A stretch of DNA of 64,000 nucleotides, from positions 176,391 through 240,390 of the forward strand of contig CAZGNV010000001.1 in NCBI GenBank assembly GCA_964527835.1. Reading direction: 5' to 3'. Made by a program: the position numbers and the translations under genes. The DNA comes from JAFDCJ01 sp964527835. GTDB taxonomy: Bacteria; Desulfobacterota; Desulfobacteria; Desulfobacterales; JAFDCJ01. The notes below the pieces were generated by a model. It saw only the letters and a program-made list of their open reading frames with translations. It was not told the origin of the DNA and made no database searches. Within the stretch, counting starts at the first letter, position 1, and every line of letters begins with the position of its first letter. Of this stretch, positions 32,297-39,866 are shown piece by piece.

Positions 32297-33151
32297 TCAA
32301 CCAGCGCGGCCGGGAAGTTGTTTTGCAATTTCAAGGTATTGATCGTGAATTCGCGTGGTCAAAGATAGCAAGCCTTCAGTTCCAGCCTGCTCAAAATCCC
32401 ACCAGGCCAACTCGTTTAGATGATCCGTGTTCTCCCAGACCCTTTTTTCCTGCGCCCGGCTCCACAGTGCCGAGTCAACCGCCACCAGTCCATCGTTTGC
32501 TCCTTCTTCTTCTTTGATAATCCGGTAAGGCTTCCTTAAAATTCCCAGCACATTGTCAATGCCTGCCGATCCCGTGTAGGCCCTGATCTCAATAGTATTT
32601 TCAATCTCGTCTTCGAAAGCCTTGACTTCAGCGTTTTCATTAAATTCCAAACACGCACTGCGTGTCAGATCCTTGAATCCTGCTATGTCCAGCGACAGTT
32701 TCTTTAAAATTTCGACCAGCTCACCGTGTTCACTGATGCCCCGGTCGGCAAACGAGGTGCCAAGATGCGGTGTTCCGATGGTGGTGATGGAGGCGATTCT
32801 TTGGTGAATCCTGCCTTTTTTCCTGTCGTTGAACAGCATGTGCCGGGCGTCCAGTCCCCCCATACTGTGCGCAATGATATTGACCTTTTCAACACCGGTC
32901 AGCTCAAGTACATGCTGAACGTTCTGTCTTAATTGCTCAGCGCGCTTATCGACGCTTTGCGCCCAGCCGACACTGGAATGATAAACAACAAACCCATGCT
33001 TTTTAAGCATGGTTCGGATTCCTTTAAAATAATGGAACAAATCAAGAAAGGGATCATCCTGGTTGTCGAGCTTAAAAAGTTCACTCCACCCGACATCGAA
33101 CCTGGCAATACCATGGGCAAGAATAATTGGATAAGTTTTGTCCCCAACCAT
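32297..33151 (-). CDS. Triacylglycerol lipase-like alpha/beta hydrolase
   Basis: The 284-residue protein has IILAHGIARFD at the oxyanion-loop end and the nucleophile elbow AHSMGGLDARH, with Ser as nucleophile. GTPHLGT is the lipase-box-following motif of family I bacterial lipases, and NDGLV precedes the Asp/His part of the triad. No signal peptide is present, so it may be cytosolic or secreted by a non-Sec route. AAAGGAGG stands before the ATG. It lies 56 bases upstream of the M15 peptidase gene on the same strand and may be cotranscribed. Confidence 0.82.
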   Translation of the reverse strand: MVGDKTYPIILAHGIARFDVGWSELFKLDNQDDPFLDLFHYFKGIRTMLKKHGFVVYHSSVGWAQSVDKRAEQLRQNVQHVLELTGVEKVNIIAHSMGGLDARHMLFNDRKKGRIHQRIASITTIGTPHLGTSFADRGISEHGELVEILKKLSLDIAGFKDLTRSACLEFNENAEVKAFEDEIENTIEIRAYTGSAGIDNVLGILRKPYRIIKEEEGANDGLVAVDSALWSRAQEKRVWENTDHLNELAWWDFEQAGTEGLLSLTTRIHDQYLEIAKQLPGRAG

Positions 33152-33712
33152 TTCTGATACCTCCTTTAACCCATTCGTTAAAAGTTATCTGATTTGCAAG
33201 TATCGCGCAGTATAATTTTTCCAGCGGGTTGCTTTGCCGGGATTCGTTTGGATTTGCGACGGGATCGATTGTGTGAGGTTTCTTAATGGTCACTGAAGGG
33301 CGAATCCTTCATTCCGAGGAGTTAGCAACAAAAGGCTTTCTACTTACTTTCCAGCAAATAAAATAATTGTCAAGAAAATAAAGAAGATGGAAAGTTTACC
33401 GACAATTTGATTTTTCATTTTCGCCCTCGTAGCGTTCAGAAAAGCGCCCTGCTGATTGTTGTCTTTGGCCACTTTTTGCGGGTATTTTTCAACGGCAATA
33501 TCAATCGGATTTGAAGTTCTTAATAAAACTTTTGACAGATATCTGTCATTTTGTAAGTATCCTGTCATTATGAGCCATAACCAAAAGCCAAATTGACTGG
33601 TCCAACCGCATAGCCTGAGATTTAAGGGCATCGAAATTAAATCCAGCGCTACAAATTATAAAAACGCTATCTGAGCGACTATAACAATCTTGTACGACTT
33701 TAGGAGGATTCG
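33152..33712. other. Intergenic region of about 560 bases with a regulatory palindrome
   Basis: The region is AT-rich (especially 33340-33580). It holds the perfect 16-base palindrome at 33533-33548. A leftward frame at 33344-33568 encodes a hydrophobic C-terminal segment (IFFIFLTIILF) and could be a small membrane protein, but the start is poor and the palindrome lies close to it. Otherwise no gene, RNA or terminator was found. Confidence 0.4.
33532..33560 (+). promoter_or_regulatory. Palindromic operator overlapping a promoter upstream of DUF169
   Basis: TGACAGATATCTGTCA at 33533-33548 is a perfect palindrome. It overlaps TTGACA (33532-33537), a possible -35 box. A weak -10 (AAGTAT, 33555-33560) lies 17 bases downstream. 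It is about 150 bases before the DUF169 gene. A repressor binding here could control that gene; this is inference. Confidence 0.4.
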
Positions 33713-34549
33713 ATGATTGCCCAAATACTAAAATCATTGCCGGATTTTATCGCAGTGCTGGGGCTTGATGAGGAGCCCATGGGTCTTTTTTATACGGATG
33801 AAAAACCGATCGAGGGATTTTCCCCCAAGCCGATTGATCTTCCCACCCGGGATAAGGAAATCAGAAACGAAATTGACTGGCAGGCTGTTTTCGGCAGGTT
33901 TTCATGTGCCATCGGGCATATCTGGCGCGCACGCAAAAAGAAGATGGCTGCCTATTTTTCGGCCGAACAGTTCGGCTGTCCCGGTGCAGCCTTCTGGCTT
34001 GGCTTCAATAAACCCCAGACTGAAACGATTATCAATTATGTCTCCACCGGAATTGCCAACTGGACGGAAGGCGAACGCTATTGTGATTCGCCGGAGGCCC
34101 TGAGGCGGATCTTTGAATATGTCGATCCTAGGCCCGCCCCAAAGAAATACTGCGTGGTCAAACCCTTAAGCAGCTTTGAAGTTGATGAAAATCCCGAACT
34201 CGTATTATTTTTCGCCAGGCCGGAATCCCTTTGCGGGCTTCATCAGCTGGCAACCTTTGTGACCAATGATCCTGAAGTGGTGGCATCTCCGTGGAGCGCC
34301 GCATGCGGCAGCCTCGCCATCTGGCCGTTGCATTATTTGGAGCGGGGCGAGAACAAGGCGGTGGTCGGCGGCTGGGATCCTTCGGCAAGGAAATTTTTCA
34401 AAACAGATGAGCTCTCGTTCACGGCTCCTTTTCAGATGTTTACCGAGATGCTCCAGCGTTATGGCGACTCTTTTCTGACCACAAAGGCCTGGAAAATGAT
34501 TCAGAAAAAGATCGTTCGCAGCAAAAAAGCCTGGGGCGAATATTCTTAG
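33713..34549 (+). CDS. DUF169 domain protein
   Basis: The 278-residue protein shows the DUF169 pattern: LGLDEEPMGLFYTDE at the N-terminus, AAYFSAEQFGCPGAAFWLGF with a Cys motif, then PLSSFEVDENPELVLFFARPESL and SPWSAACGSLAIWPL. The family is common in anaerobes and methanogens; its function is not established, though the conserved cysteines suggest metal or redox binding. GGAGGATTCG precedes the ATG. The next gene downstream is a pseudogene. Confidence 0.85.
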   Translation: MIAQILKSLPDFIAVLGLDEEPMGLFYTDEKPIEGFSPKPIDLPTRDKEIRNEIDWQAVFGRFSCAIGHIWRARKKKMAAYFSAEQFGCPGAAFWLGFNKPQTETIINYVSTGIANWTEGERYCDSPEALRRIFEYVDPRPAPKKYCVVKPLSSFEVDENPELVLFFARPESLCGLHQLATFVTNDPEVVASPWSAACGSLAIWPLHYLERGENKAVVGGWDPSARKFFKTDELSFTAPFQMFTEMLQRYGDSFLTTKAWKMIQKKIVRSKKAWGEYS

Positions 34550-34573
34550 GCTGAATGAATAGAGGTAAAAGCT

Positions 34574-34870
34574 ATATCAAAAGTTATCTTGATCAATCTT
34601 TTTGAAATTCCCGAGGACAGAGAAGATGAGTGCCTGGCTTTCTGGAAACAAGCTGCTGAGTTTATGAAACAACAACCGGGATTCATATCAACACGTTTAC
34701 ACAAAGCCATATCTCCGAAAACACGATTTCACTTCATCAATGTGGCCGAATGGGAATCGGCTGAACACTGCTAAACAGCCATAGAAAGTGAGACGTTTAA
34801 AGCGCTAACTGCACCTTATACGGAATTATTTCCCCACTATCCAGGGCTTTATAAAGTCATCCGTACCTGA
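34574..34870 (+). pseudogene. Antibiotic biosynthesis monooxygenase-like gene, decayed
   Basis: The conceptual protein of about 98 residues reads SKVILINLFEIPEDREDE, QPGFISTRLHKAI, then FINVAEWES. This is the ferredoxin-like fold of the ABM monooxygenase family, small cofactor-independent oxygenases. The expected start has ATA in place of ATG (34574), though a TTG at 34589 could serve. After AEHC a TAA at 34772 interrupts the frame. The family sequence continues in the same frame afterwards (ESETFKALTAPYTE, then LYKVIRT). TAA is not a recoding codon, so the gene looks inactivated. Confidence 0.65.
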
Positions 34871-34987
34871 CAATACATTACGGGTCACGATTATGGAGTT
34901 CTGGCAGCTCCATGTCTTGCCATTCATTCATCGTTTTGCCTGCCGCATCAGTTCATCAATGCCTTGCTCTCAGCAGAGGAGGATAAA

Positions 34988-35429
34988 TTGAAGATTAAGA
35001 TTCATTTTTTTGCTGGTATTGTCGCGACATTAACCCATCGCATGCTTTTTCACTTCGACGATATTTGTTGAGATCTTTGGTTCTATCGAGGCAATCGCAA
35101 AGGTAAAAAGTTTGATTGTGATACCCGCCCTGCTGATTCTTATACCTGCTATTGCCACGACAGGGGGCACGGGAATCGCCCTGTCAAAGTCGCGCAAAGG
35201 AACTTTGGTGGAGATAAAGAAAAAGCGAATGCCCATAATAGGAACAAATGGCGTTTTTATTCTGATGCCAGCGGCTATTTTACTTGATAGCTGGGCCTCG
35301 GATGGTTCTTTTGACGCTAAATTTTATATTTTACAAACAATCGAAATTATTGCGGGAGCAACCAATTTAGTAATGATGGGTTTAAATATTCGCGATGGGT
35401 TGAGGCTCAATGGGAGTTTTCGCCCTTAA
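34988..35429 (+). pseudogene. Four-helix membrane protein gene with a single-base frameshift
   Basis: Translation probably begins at the TTG at 34988 behind a strong AGAGGAGG site: MKIKIHFFAGIVATLT. The frame then closes quickly. Deleting one C from CCC at 35034-35036 joins it to a second frame (IACFFTSTIFVEIFGS) that runs through ALSKSRKGT and DSWASDGSFDAKFY to the stop at 35427-35429. The merged protein of about 146 residues has four membrane helices. A rare true variant, a sequencing error or programmed frameshifting are alternatives. I do not recognise a named family. Confidence 0.6.
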
Positions 35430-35483
35430 AGTGTAGTATAGCAATCACGGTACCAATATTTTTTTAGAGAAGGAGAAAAGAGT

Positions 35484-35570
35484 ATGAAGGCAGTAAAGCT
35501 TGCGATGAGTGTGAGGCATGTGGTCAGGGACATGAGCAGCAGACTCAGGCGGATTAAAAAAAAGACCTAG
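35484..35570 (+). CDS. Possible 28-residue basic peptide
   Basis: A short frame (MKAVKLAMSVRHVVRDMS, ending LRRIKKKT) starts six to seven bases after AGAAGGAG. The peptide is strongly basic and could be amphipathic. It may equally be the start of a lost gene, since the neighbourhood is full of decaying sequence. Confidence 0.3.
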   Translation: MKAVKLAMSVRHVVRDMSSRLRRIKKKT

Positions 35571-35661
35571 ACATGGAAGTCCATCCCGGTGTAAAAAAGG
35601 CATTCCGAATTATTTGCAGAATCCATATAAACCGTATTATAGGAACCGAAATAAGTCGTAA

Positions 35662-35688
35662 GATGGCGTCCGAAGGGGACATGAACCC
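35662..35688 (-). repeat. Imperfect partial copy of the tRNA-Glu 3' end
   Basis: This stretch resembles 35757-35784, the 3' end of tRNA-Glu: GATGGCGTCC, a shortened C run, AAGGGGA and TGAACCC are shared. It has about four substitutions and one gap. Such copies can be left by an element integrated at a tRNA gene or by loss of a tandem tRNA. Confidence 0.5.
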
Positions 35689-35715
35689 AAGAAATACATC
35701 TAACTTGGCAAAATA

Positions 35716-35747
35716 AAAAGCCCTAAATTCAATGTGTTAGGGCTTTT
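35716..35747 (-). terminator. Terminator after the tRNA-Glu gene
   Basis: AAAAGCCCTAA and TTAGGGCTTTT form a perfect 11-base stem around a ten-base loop. On the minus strand the hairpin is followed by a T-rich tract. It ends the leftward tRNA transcript and could also work rightwards. Confidence 0.8.
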
Positions 35748-35758
35748 CGTAATTGAGA

Positions 35759-35836
35759 TGGCGTCCCCAAGGGGATTTGAACCCCTGCTGCCGGCGTGAA
35801 AGGCCGGTGTCCTGGACCTGGCTAGACGATGGGGAC
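35759..35836 (-). tRNA. tRNA-Glu (anticodon TTC)
   Basis: The minus strand folds as a tRNA with acceptor GTCCCCA pairing near TGGGGAC, and GGTTCAAATCC in the T arm. The anticodon loop CTTTCAC in CCGGCCTTTCACGCCGG gives TTC. CCA is encoded at 35761-35759. It lies 20 bases downstream of tRNA-Lys on the same strand, so both are probably one transcript. Confidence 0.93.
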
Positions 35837-35856
35837 GTATGTTTGTTCTTTTATGC

Positions 35857-35932
35857 TGGTGGGCCGTGCTGGGCTCGAACCAGCGACTCTCTGCTTAAAA
35901 GGCAGATACTCTACCGACTGAGTTAACGGCCC
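35857..35932 (-). tRNA. tRNA-Lys (anticodon TTT)
   Basis: On the minus strand GGGCCGT pairs with ACGGCCC as the acceptor stem, followed by ACCA. CTGCCTTTTAAGCAGA forms the anticodon arm with TTT, and GGTTCGAGCC is the T loop. A second lysine tRNA (CTT) lies at 45335. Confidence 0.95.
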
Positions 35933-35949
35933 CCGCCTAAAAGCATACT

Positions 35950-35978
35950 TATTTAATGACATATTTGGTTCTTGTCAA
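35950..35978 (-). promoter_or_regulatory. Promoter of the tRNA-Lys/tRNA-Glu transcript
   Basis: On the minus strand TTGACA (35978-35973) and TAAATA (35955-35950) are separated by 17 bases, 17 bases before the tRNA-Lys 5' end. Confidence 0.6.
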
Positions 35979-36000
35979 CCATAAAAATAAGATCATGGAT

Positions 36001-37449
36001 CTATTTTCGCCAGAATTCCGGCACCACCAGGATGATCACCGTGAATATTTCCAGTCTGCCCAGCAACATGCACCAGATCAGCAGCCATTTCCCCAGGTAC
36101 GGGATCTGGGCGTAGTTGTCCACCGGGCCGACCATCCCCAGGCCGGGACCGATATTGCCGATGGTCGCGGCAATTGCGGCAATGGAGGTGACAATATCCA
36201 CCCCCATGCCGGCCAGCAGGACGGTGGACAAGACGGTCAATCCCACGTAAAGGGCCATAAACCCCAATACGCTGCGCATGACATCGTCGGGCACCGGCTT
36301 GCCGGCAATTTTAATGTGGGTAACCGCCCGGGGGTGAATCAGCGAGAACAGCTCCTTGTAGCAATATTTAAAACAGAGCATCACCCGCAGACATTTCATG
36401 CCGCCGCCGGTGGAGCCGGCAGAGGCCCCGAGAAACATGCAAAACAGCAGGATTAACTGGGACATGGCCGGCCACTGCTCATAATCGGCGGTGGCATAGC
36501 CGGTGGTGGTCACAATGGAGACCACCTGAAAGGATCCGTAGCGCAGCGCTTCGCCGATGGTTTTGTATACCGTTCCGAAAACATCGAAGCTGACCAGCGA
36601 AGTCAGCAGCAGCACGGCTCCCAGGAAAAAGCGGCATTCGGAGTCCTGCCAGAATATCAGGGTTTTTCCCCGCAGCAGCTGATAGTGCAGGGAAAAATTG
36701 ATCCCGGCCAGCAGCATAAAAACCACAAACACCATGTCAAGATAGACACTGCCGAAATGGGCAATGGATGCGTTTTTGGTGGAAAAACCACCGGTCGGCA
36801 TGGTGGTGAAGGCATGGCACAGGGCATCATAAAGGCTCATGCCGCCGAGCATCAGCAACACGACCTGGAGCAGCGAAATCAGCGCATAGACCTTCCACAG
36901 GATCATGGCCGTATCGCGGATGCGCGGTTTGAGTTTGTCCGGCACCGGGCTGGGAACCTCGGCTTTGTAAAGCTGCATGCCGCCCACCCCCAGAAACGGG
37001 AGGATGGCCACCGACAGCACGATAATGCCCATGCCCCCCAGCCACTGGATAAAGCTGCGCCAGAAAAGAAGTCCCCGGGTAGTGGCCTCGATATTGGTCA
37101 GAATCGATGCGCCGGTGGTGGTAAAGCCCGAAACCGATTCGAACATGGCATCGACGAAACTGAAGGCCCCGCCGGTCAGGTAAAACGGCAGTGCGCCGAA
37201 CAATCCGACGGCGGTCCAGCCCACCGCCACAATGGCCATGCCTTCGCGCTGGGTGATGACTTCCGCCTTGTGCCGACGGAACAACAGGTAAAGGACGGCG
37301 CCGGCAACCACCGTTATGACCATAGACCCCAGCAGCGAACGCACACTCTGGTCCCGGTAATAAAGTCCGACGAGCAGTGGAAAAATCATGGTCATCCCGA
37401 AAAACAGGGTCAAGACCCCAGTGATGTTCAGGATATACCGCCAGCGCAT
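36001..37449 (-). CDS. trkH: Potassium uptake protein TrkH
   Basis: The 482-residue membrane protein is the ion-conducting subunit of Trk-type K+ uptake. Four membrane-pore-membrane units are expected; selectivity-type loops appear as VSGFTTTGAS, TMPTGGFSTKNAS, SIVTTTGYATADY and ATIGNIGPGLGMVG. It begins directly after the TrkA stop (TAA followed by ATG), so it depends on trkA translation. TrkA binds nucleotide and gates this channel. Confidence 0.93.
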   Translation of the reverse strand: MRWRYILNITGVLTLFFGMTMIFPLLVGLYYRDQSVRSLLGSMVITVVAGAVLYLLFRRHKAEVITQREGMAIVAVGWTAVGLFGALPFYLTGGAFSFVDAMFESVSGFTTTGASILTNIEATTRGLLFWRSFIQWLGGMGIIVLSVAILPFLGVGGMQLYKAEVPSPVPDKLKPRIRDTAMILWKVYALISLLQVVLLMLGGMSLYDALCHAFTTMPTGGFSTKNASIAHFGSVYLDMVFVVFMLLAGINFSLHYQLLRGKTLIFWQDSECRFFLGAVLLLTSLVSFDVFGTVYKTIGEALRYGSFQVVSIVTTTGYATADYEQWPAMSQLILLFCMFLGASAGSTGGGMKCLRVMLCFKYCYKELFSLIHPRAVTHIKIAGKPVPDDVMRSVLGFMALYVGLTVLSTVLLAGMGVDIVTSIAAIAATIGNIGPGLGMVGPVDNYAQIPYLGKWLLIWCMLLGRLEIFTVIILVVPEFWRK

Positions 37450-38814
37450 TTAGAAATACTCCAGTTTGACGGCCAGGATCTTTTCCACTTTCGCGATGGC
37501 CTGCCTGCGGGCAAAGATAATGATGCGGTCCTCGGGCTCGATGACGCTGTCGCCGGTGGGGATGATGATTTTCGCGGCCCGCAAAATTCCGACCACCAGC
37601 GCCCCTTTAGGCATGGCAATTTTTTTCAGCGGCCGGCCCACGATATCTGAGGTTTCCAGGGCCACGGCCTCCATGACCTCAGCCTGTTCGTCCTTGATGG
37701 AAATCGAGGACAGCACCTTTCCCCGCCGGATGTGCTGCAGGATGGTGTTGATGGCCGACAGCCGCGGGCTGACCACCTGCTCGATGCCAATGGCCTTCAT
37801 CAACGGAAAGTAGCTGAATTTGCTGATTTTGGTGATGGACTTCTTCGCTCCCATGCGGGTGGCCAGCAGGGAGGCGAGAATATTGGTTTCCTCGTCGTCG
37901 GTCAGGGTGACGACGATGTCGATTTCCTGGACGTTTTCTTCGGCCAGCAGTCCCTGGTCGGAGCCGTCACCGCACAGCACCACGGTGCGGTTGAGCCCTT
38001 CGGCCAGAAAGTTGCAGCGCTCCGGGTCTTTTTCGATAATCTTGCAGTGCACCCCCTTGTGTTCCAAGCGTCTGGCCAGTCGAAACCCGATGCCGCCGCC
38101 GCCGACCACCAGCACCCGGTTGACCGGCTGGGCATGTTTGTCGAATACCGCCAGGGTGTCGAGCAGGTTTTCCTGCTCACTGATAAAATAAACCAGATCG
38201 CCGGGCATCAATCGGTCGTTGCCCCGGGGAATGATCAGTTCCTCCTCGCGCACCACAGCGGCAATCAGCAACCGGGGCCCGGTGATTTTGCCGGACAACT
38301 TGGAAAGCTTTTCCCCGGCCAGGCGGGAATTTTTATCCAGGTAAACCCCGACAAACTTAATGCGCCCGTCGGCAAACTCGGCCACATCCACGGCCCCCGG
38401 CACGCTCATCATGCTTTCGATGGTCTTGACCACTTCGATTTCGGGGTTGATGACGGTGTCGATATGCGGTGCCTGCTCACGCAGATTCTGGGTATACCGG
38501 TCGAAGTCTGACTCGCGCACCCGGGCCAGTTTCGTAATTGTCGGTGCCAGCAGATCAGCGACCAGGCAGGCCACCAGGTTGGTTTCATCGCTGTCGGTGA
38601 CGGCCAGAATGATCTCGGCATTTTGGATTCCAGCCTCTTCCAGCACCACCGGACTGCTGCCGGATCCCTGGAGCACTTGGACATCCAGATTGTCGGAAAC
38701 CCTGCGGATGGACGCCGGGTTTTTGTCAATAACGACAACTTCCTTGTTTTCATGTGACAGGTGGCTGGCCACATGAAATCCCACCTCCCCCGCTCCGACA
38801 ATCACCACCTTCAA
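37450..38814 (-). CDS. trkA: Potassium uptake regulatory protein TrkA
   Basis: The 454-residue protein has two RCK units, each an NAD-binding Rossmann domain followed by a TrkA-C domain. VVIVGAGEVGFHVA starts the first and VLVVGGGGIGFRLA the second. Acidic VIDKN and IIEKDPER close the second strands, as NAD-binding units do. The protein forms a cytoplasmic ring on TrkH. The start is TTG at 38814, supported by GGAGGAAAG nine bases upstream. Stop and trkH start are adjacent. Confidence 0.93.
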   Translation of the reverse strand: MKVVIVGAGEVGFHVASHLSHENKEVVVIDKNPASIRRVSDNLDVQVLQGSGSSPVVLEEAGIQNAEIILAVTDSDETNLVACLVADLLAPTITKLARVRESDFDRYTQNLREQAPHIDTVINPEIEVVKTIESMMSVPGAVDVAEFADGRIKFVGVYLDKNSRLAGEKLSKLSGKITGPRLLIAAVVREEELIIPRGNDRLMPGDLVYFISEQENLLDTLAVFDKHAQPVNRVLVVGGGGIGFRLARRLEHKGVHCKIIEKDPERCNFLAEGLNRTVVLCGDGSDQGLLAEENVQEIDIVVTLTDDEETNILASLLATRMGAKKSITKISKFSYFPLMKAIGIEQVVSPRLSAINTILQHIRRGKVLSSISIKDEQAEVMEAVALETSDIVGRPLKKIAMPKGALVVGILRAAKIIIPTGDSVIEPEDRIIIFARRQAIAKVEKILAVKLEYF

Positions 38815-38884
38815 TGTGCTTTCCTCCGTCAGCCGTTGCTGCGCCGTTATTGTACGGCCAGATGGCCGTCAATTCCCGGGATCA

Positions 38885-39709
38885 TTAGTATTTCACCTGC
38901 CCGCCCCAGGCAATCAGGTTGCCGGCGATAAACTCCACCACCTGCCGGTGAACATCCCGGCCCTTGCCTTCGACATGCATCGGCGGTCCGAATTTAAAAT
39001 ACAGGCGTTTGCGGGGATCGATGGGCCCCACGTCTTTAACCCATTTTCCGTTCCCCTGGAAATCTGTCTTGATCGCAATGGGAACCACCGGCACCCCTGC
39101 CCGGGCCGCCAGTTTGACGCCCAGGGTATTGAAATTTTGAACGTCGAACACCTCGTTGCGAGTGGCCTGGGGAAAGATGATGATTGATTTGCCCTGCTCC
39201 AGCACTTTTTGGCCCTCGGTCAGAACCACTTTCAGGTCGTGGCGGGGGCTGCGGCGCGAGATGGCGATCAAATCGACGGCTTTCATAATGTGGCCGACAA
39301 CGGGCAAATGCAGCAACTCTTCTTTAATGACGAATGTGACCCGGTTAAATGCCAGTGTAATCACCGGCAAAACAAAGGTTTCCACCAGGCTCATGTGATT
39401 GGCGATGTAAACCAGGGCCCCACGATGCCGGGCCACCCCTTCAAGGCCCGAAATCTCAAACCGGCCGCCGACCGATTCGGCATTGCGGATATTTAGCAGG
39501 GAAAGGTCAGCCCAGCGGTCATCGTCAATTCCCTTTGTGCGGGCCACCAGGCTGCCGGCAAGAATGATCATCCCCAGTCGGGCATAATAAGACAGGGCTT
39601 TGAAACCCGGAATATACTGGGCCGCCAGATGCCGGCCGAGCGGCGTCCGGTAGCCAAAATCGGATCGCAGCTGGTGCTGAAATTTGTTTTTATTTTCCGG
39701 TGAATACAT
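38885..39709 (-). CDS. 1-acylglycerol-3-phosphate acyltransferase-like protein (PlsC family)
   Basis: The 274-residue protein is in the lysophospholipid acyltransferase superfamily, which adds acyl chains at the membrane. The catalytic motif normally HX4D is here NHMSLVE, with His105 and Glu110, an Asp-to-Glu change. The second conserved motif reads FPQATRNE in place of the usual FPEGTRS. GVPVVPIAI matches motif IV. One N-terminal membrane segment (YYARLGMIILAGSL) is visible. A preserved fold with altered motifs suggests a subfamily with different acyl donor or substrate. It lies 70 bases upstream of trkA on the same strand. Confidence 0.75.
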   Translation of the reverse strand: MYSPENKNKFQHQLRSDFGYRTPLGRHLAAQYIPGFKALSYYARLGMIILAGSLVARTKGIDDDRWADLSLLNIRNAESVGGRFEISGLEGVARHRGALVYIANHMSLVETFVLPVITLAFNRVTFVIKEELLHLPVVGHIMKAVDLIAISRRSPRHDLKVVLTEGQKVLEQGKSIIIFPQATRNEVFDVQNFNTLGVKLAARAGVPVVPIAIKTDFQGNGKWVKDVGPIDPRKRLYFKFGPPMHVEGKGRDVHRQVVEFIAGNLIAWGGQVKY

Positions 39710-39866
39710 GGCCTAACAATGCTGATGGTAATAATTGCAATTAACGCGCAATTATATCCCAACTGCAAAATCCGTCAATGCGAAAAGCTTTTGCAGAGTT
39801 AATTACGGCAAAACGATATGGCTTTGCAAGTAGATTTTTCCAAACGGCAGGCGTCGCCGGCCCTTT

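Noticed and set aside
33344..33631. Leftward small membrane-protein frame
   Set aside because: It has no good start or ribosome-binding site and overlaps a regulatory palindrome, so it is not listed as a gene.
34772..34774. Selenocysteine reading of the stop in the monooxygenase-like gene
   Set aside because: The stop is TAA, which is not used for selenocysteine.
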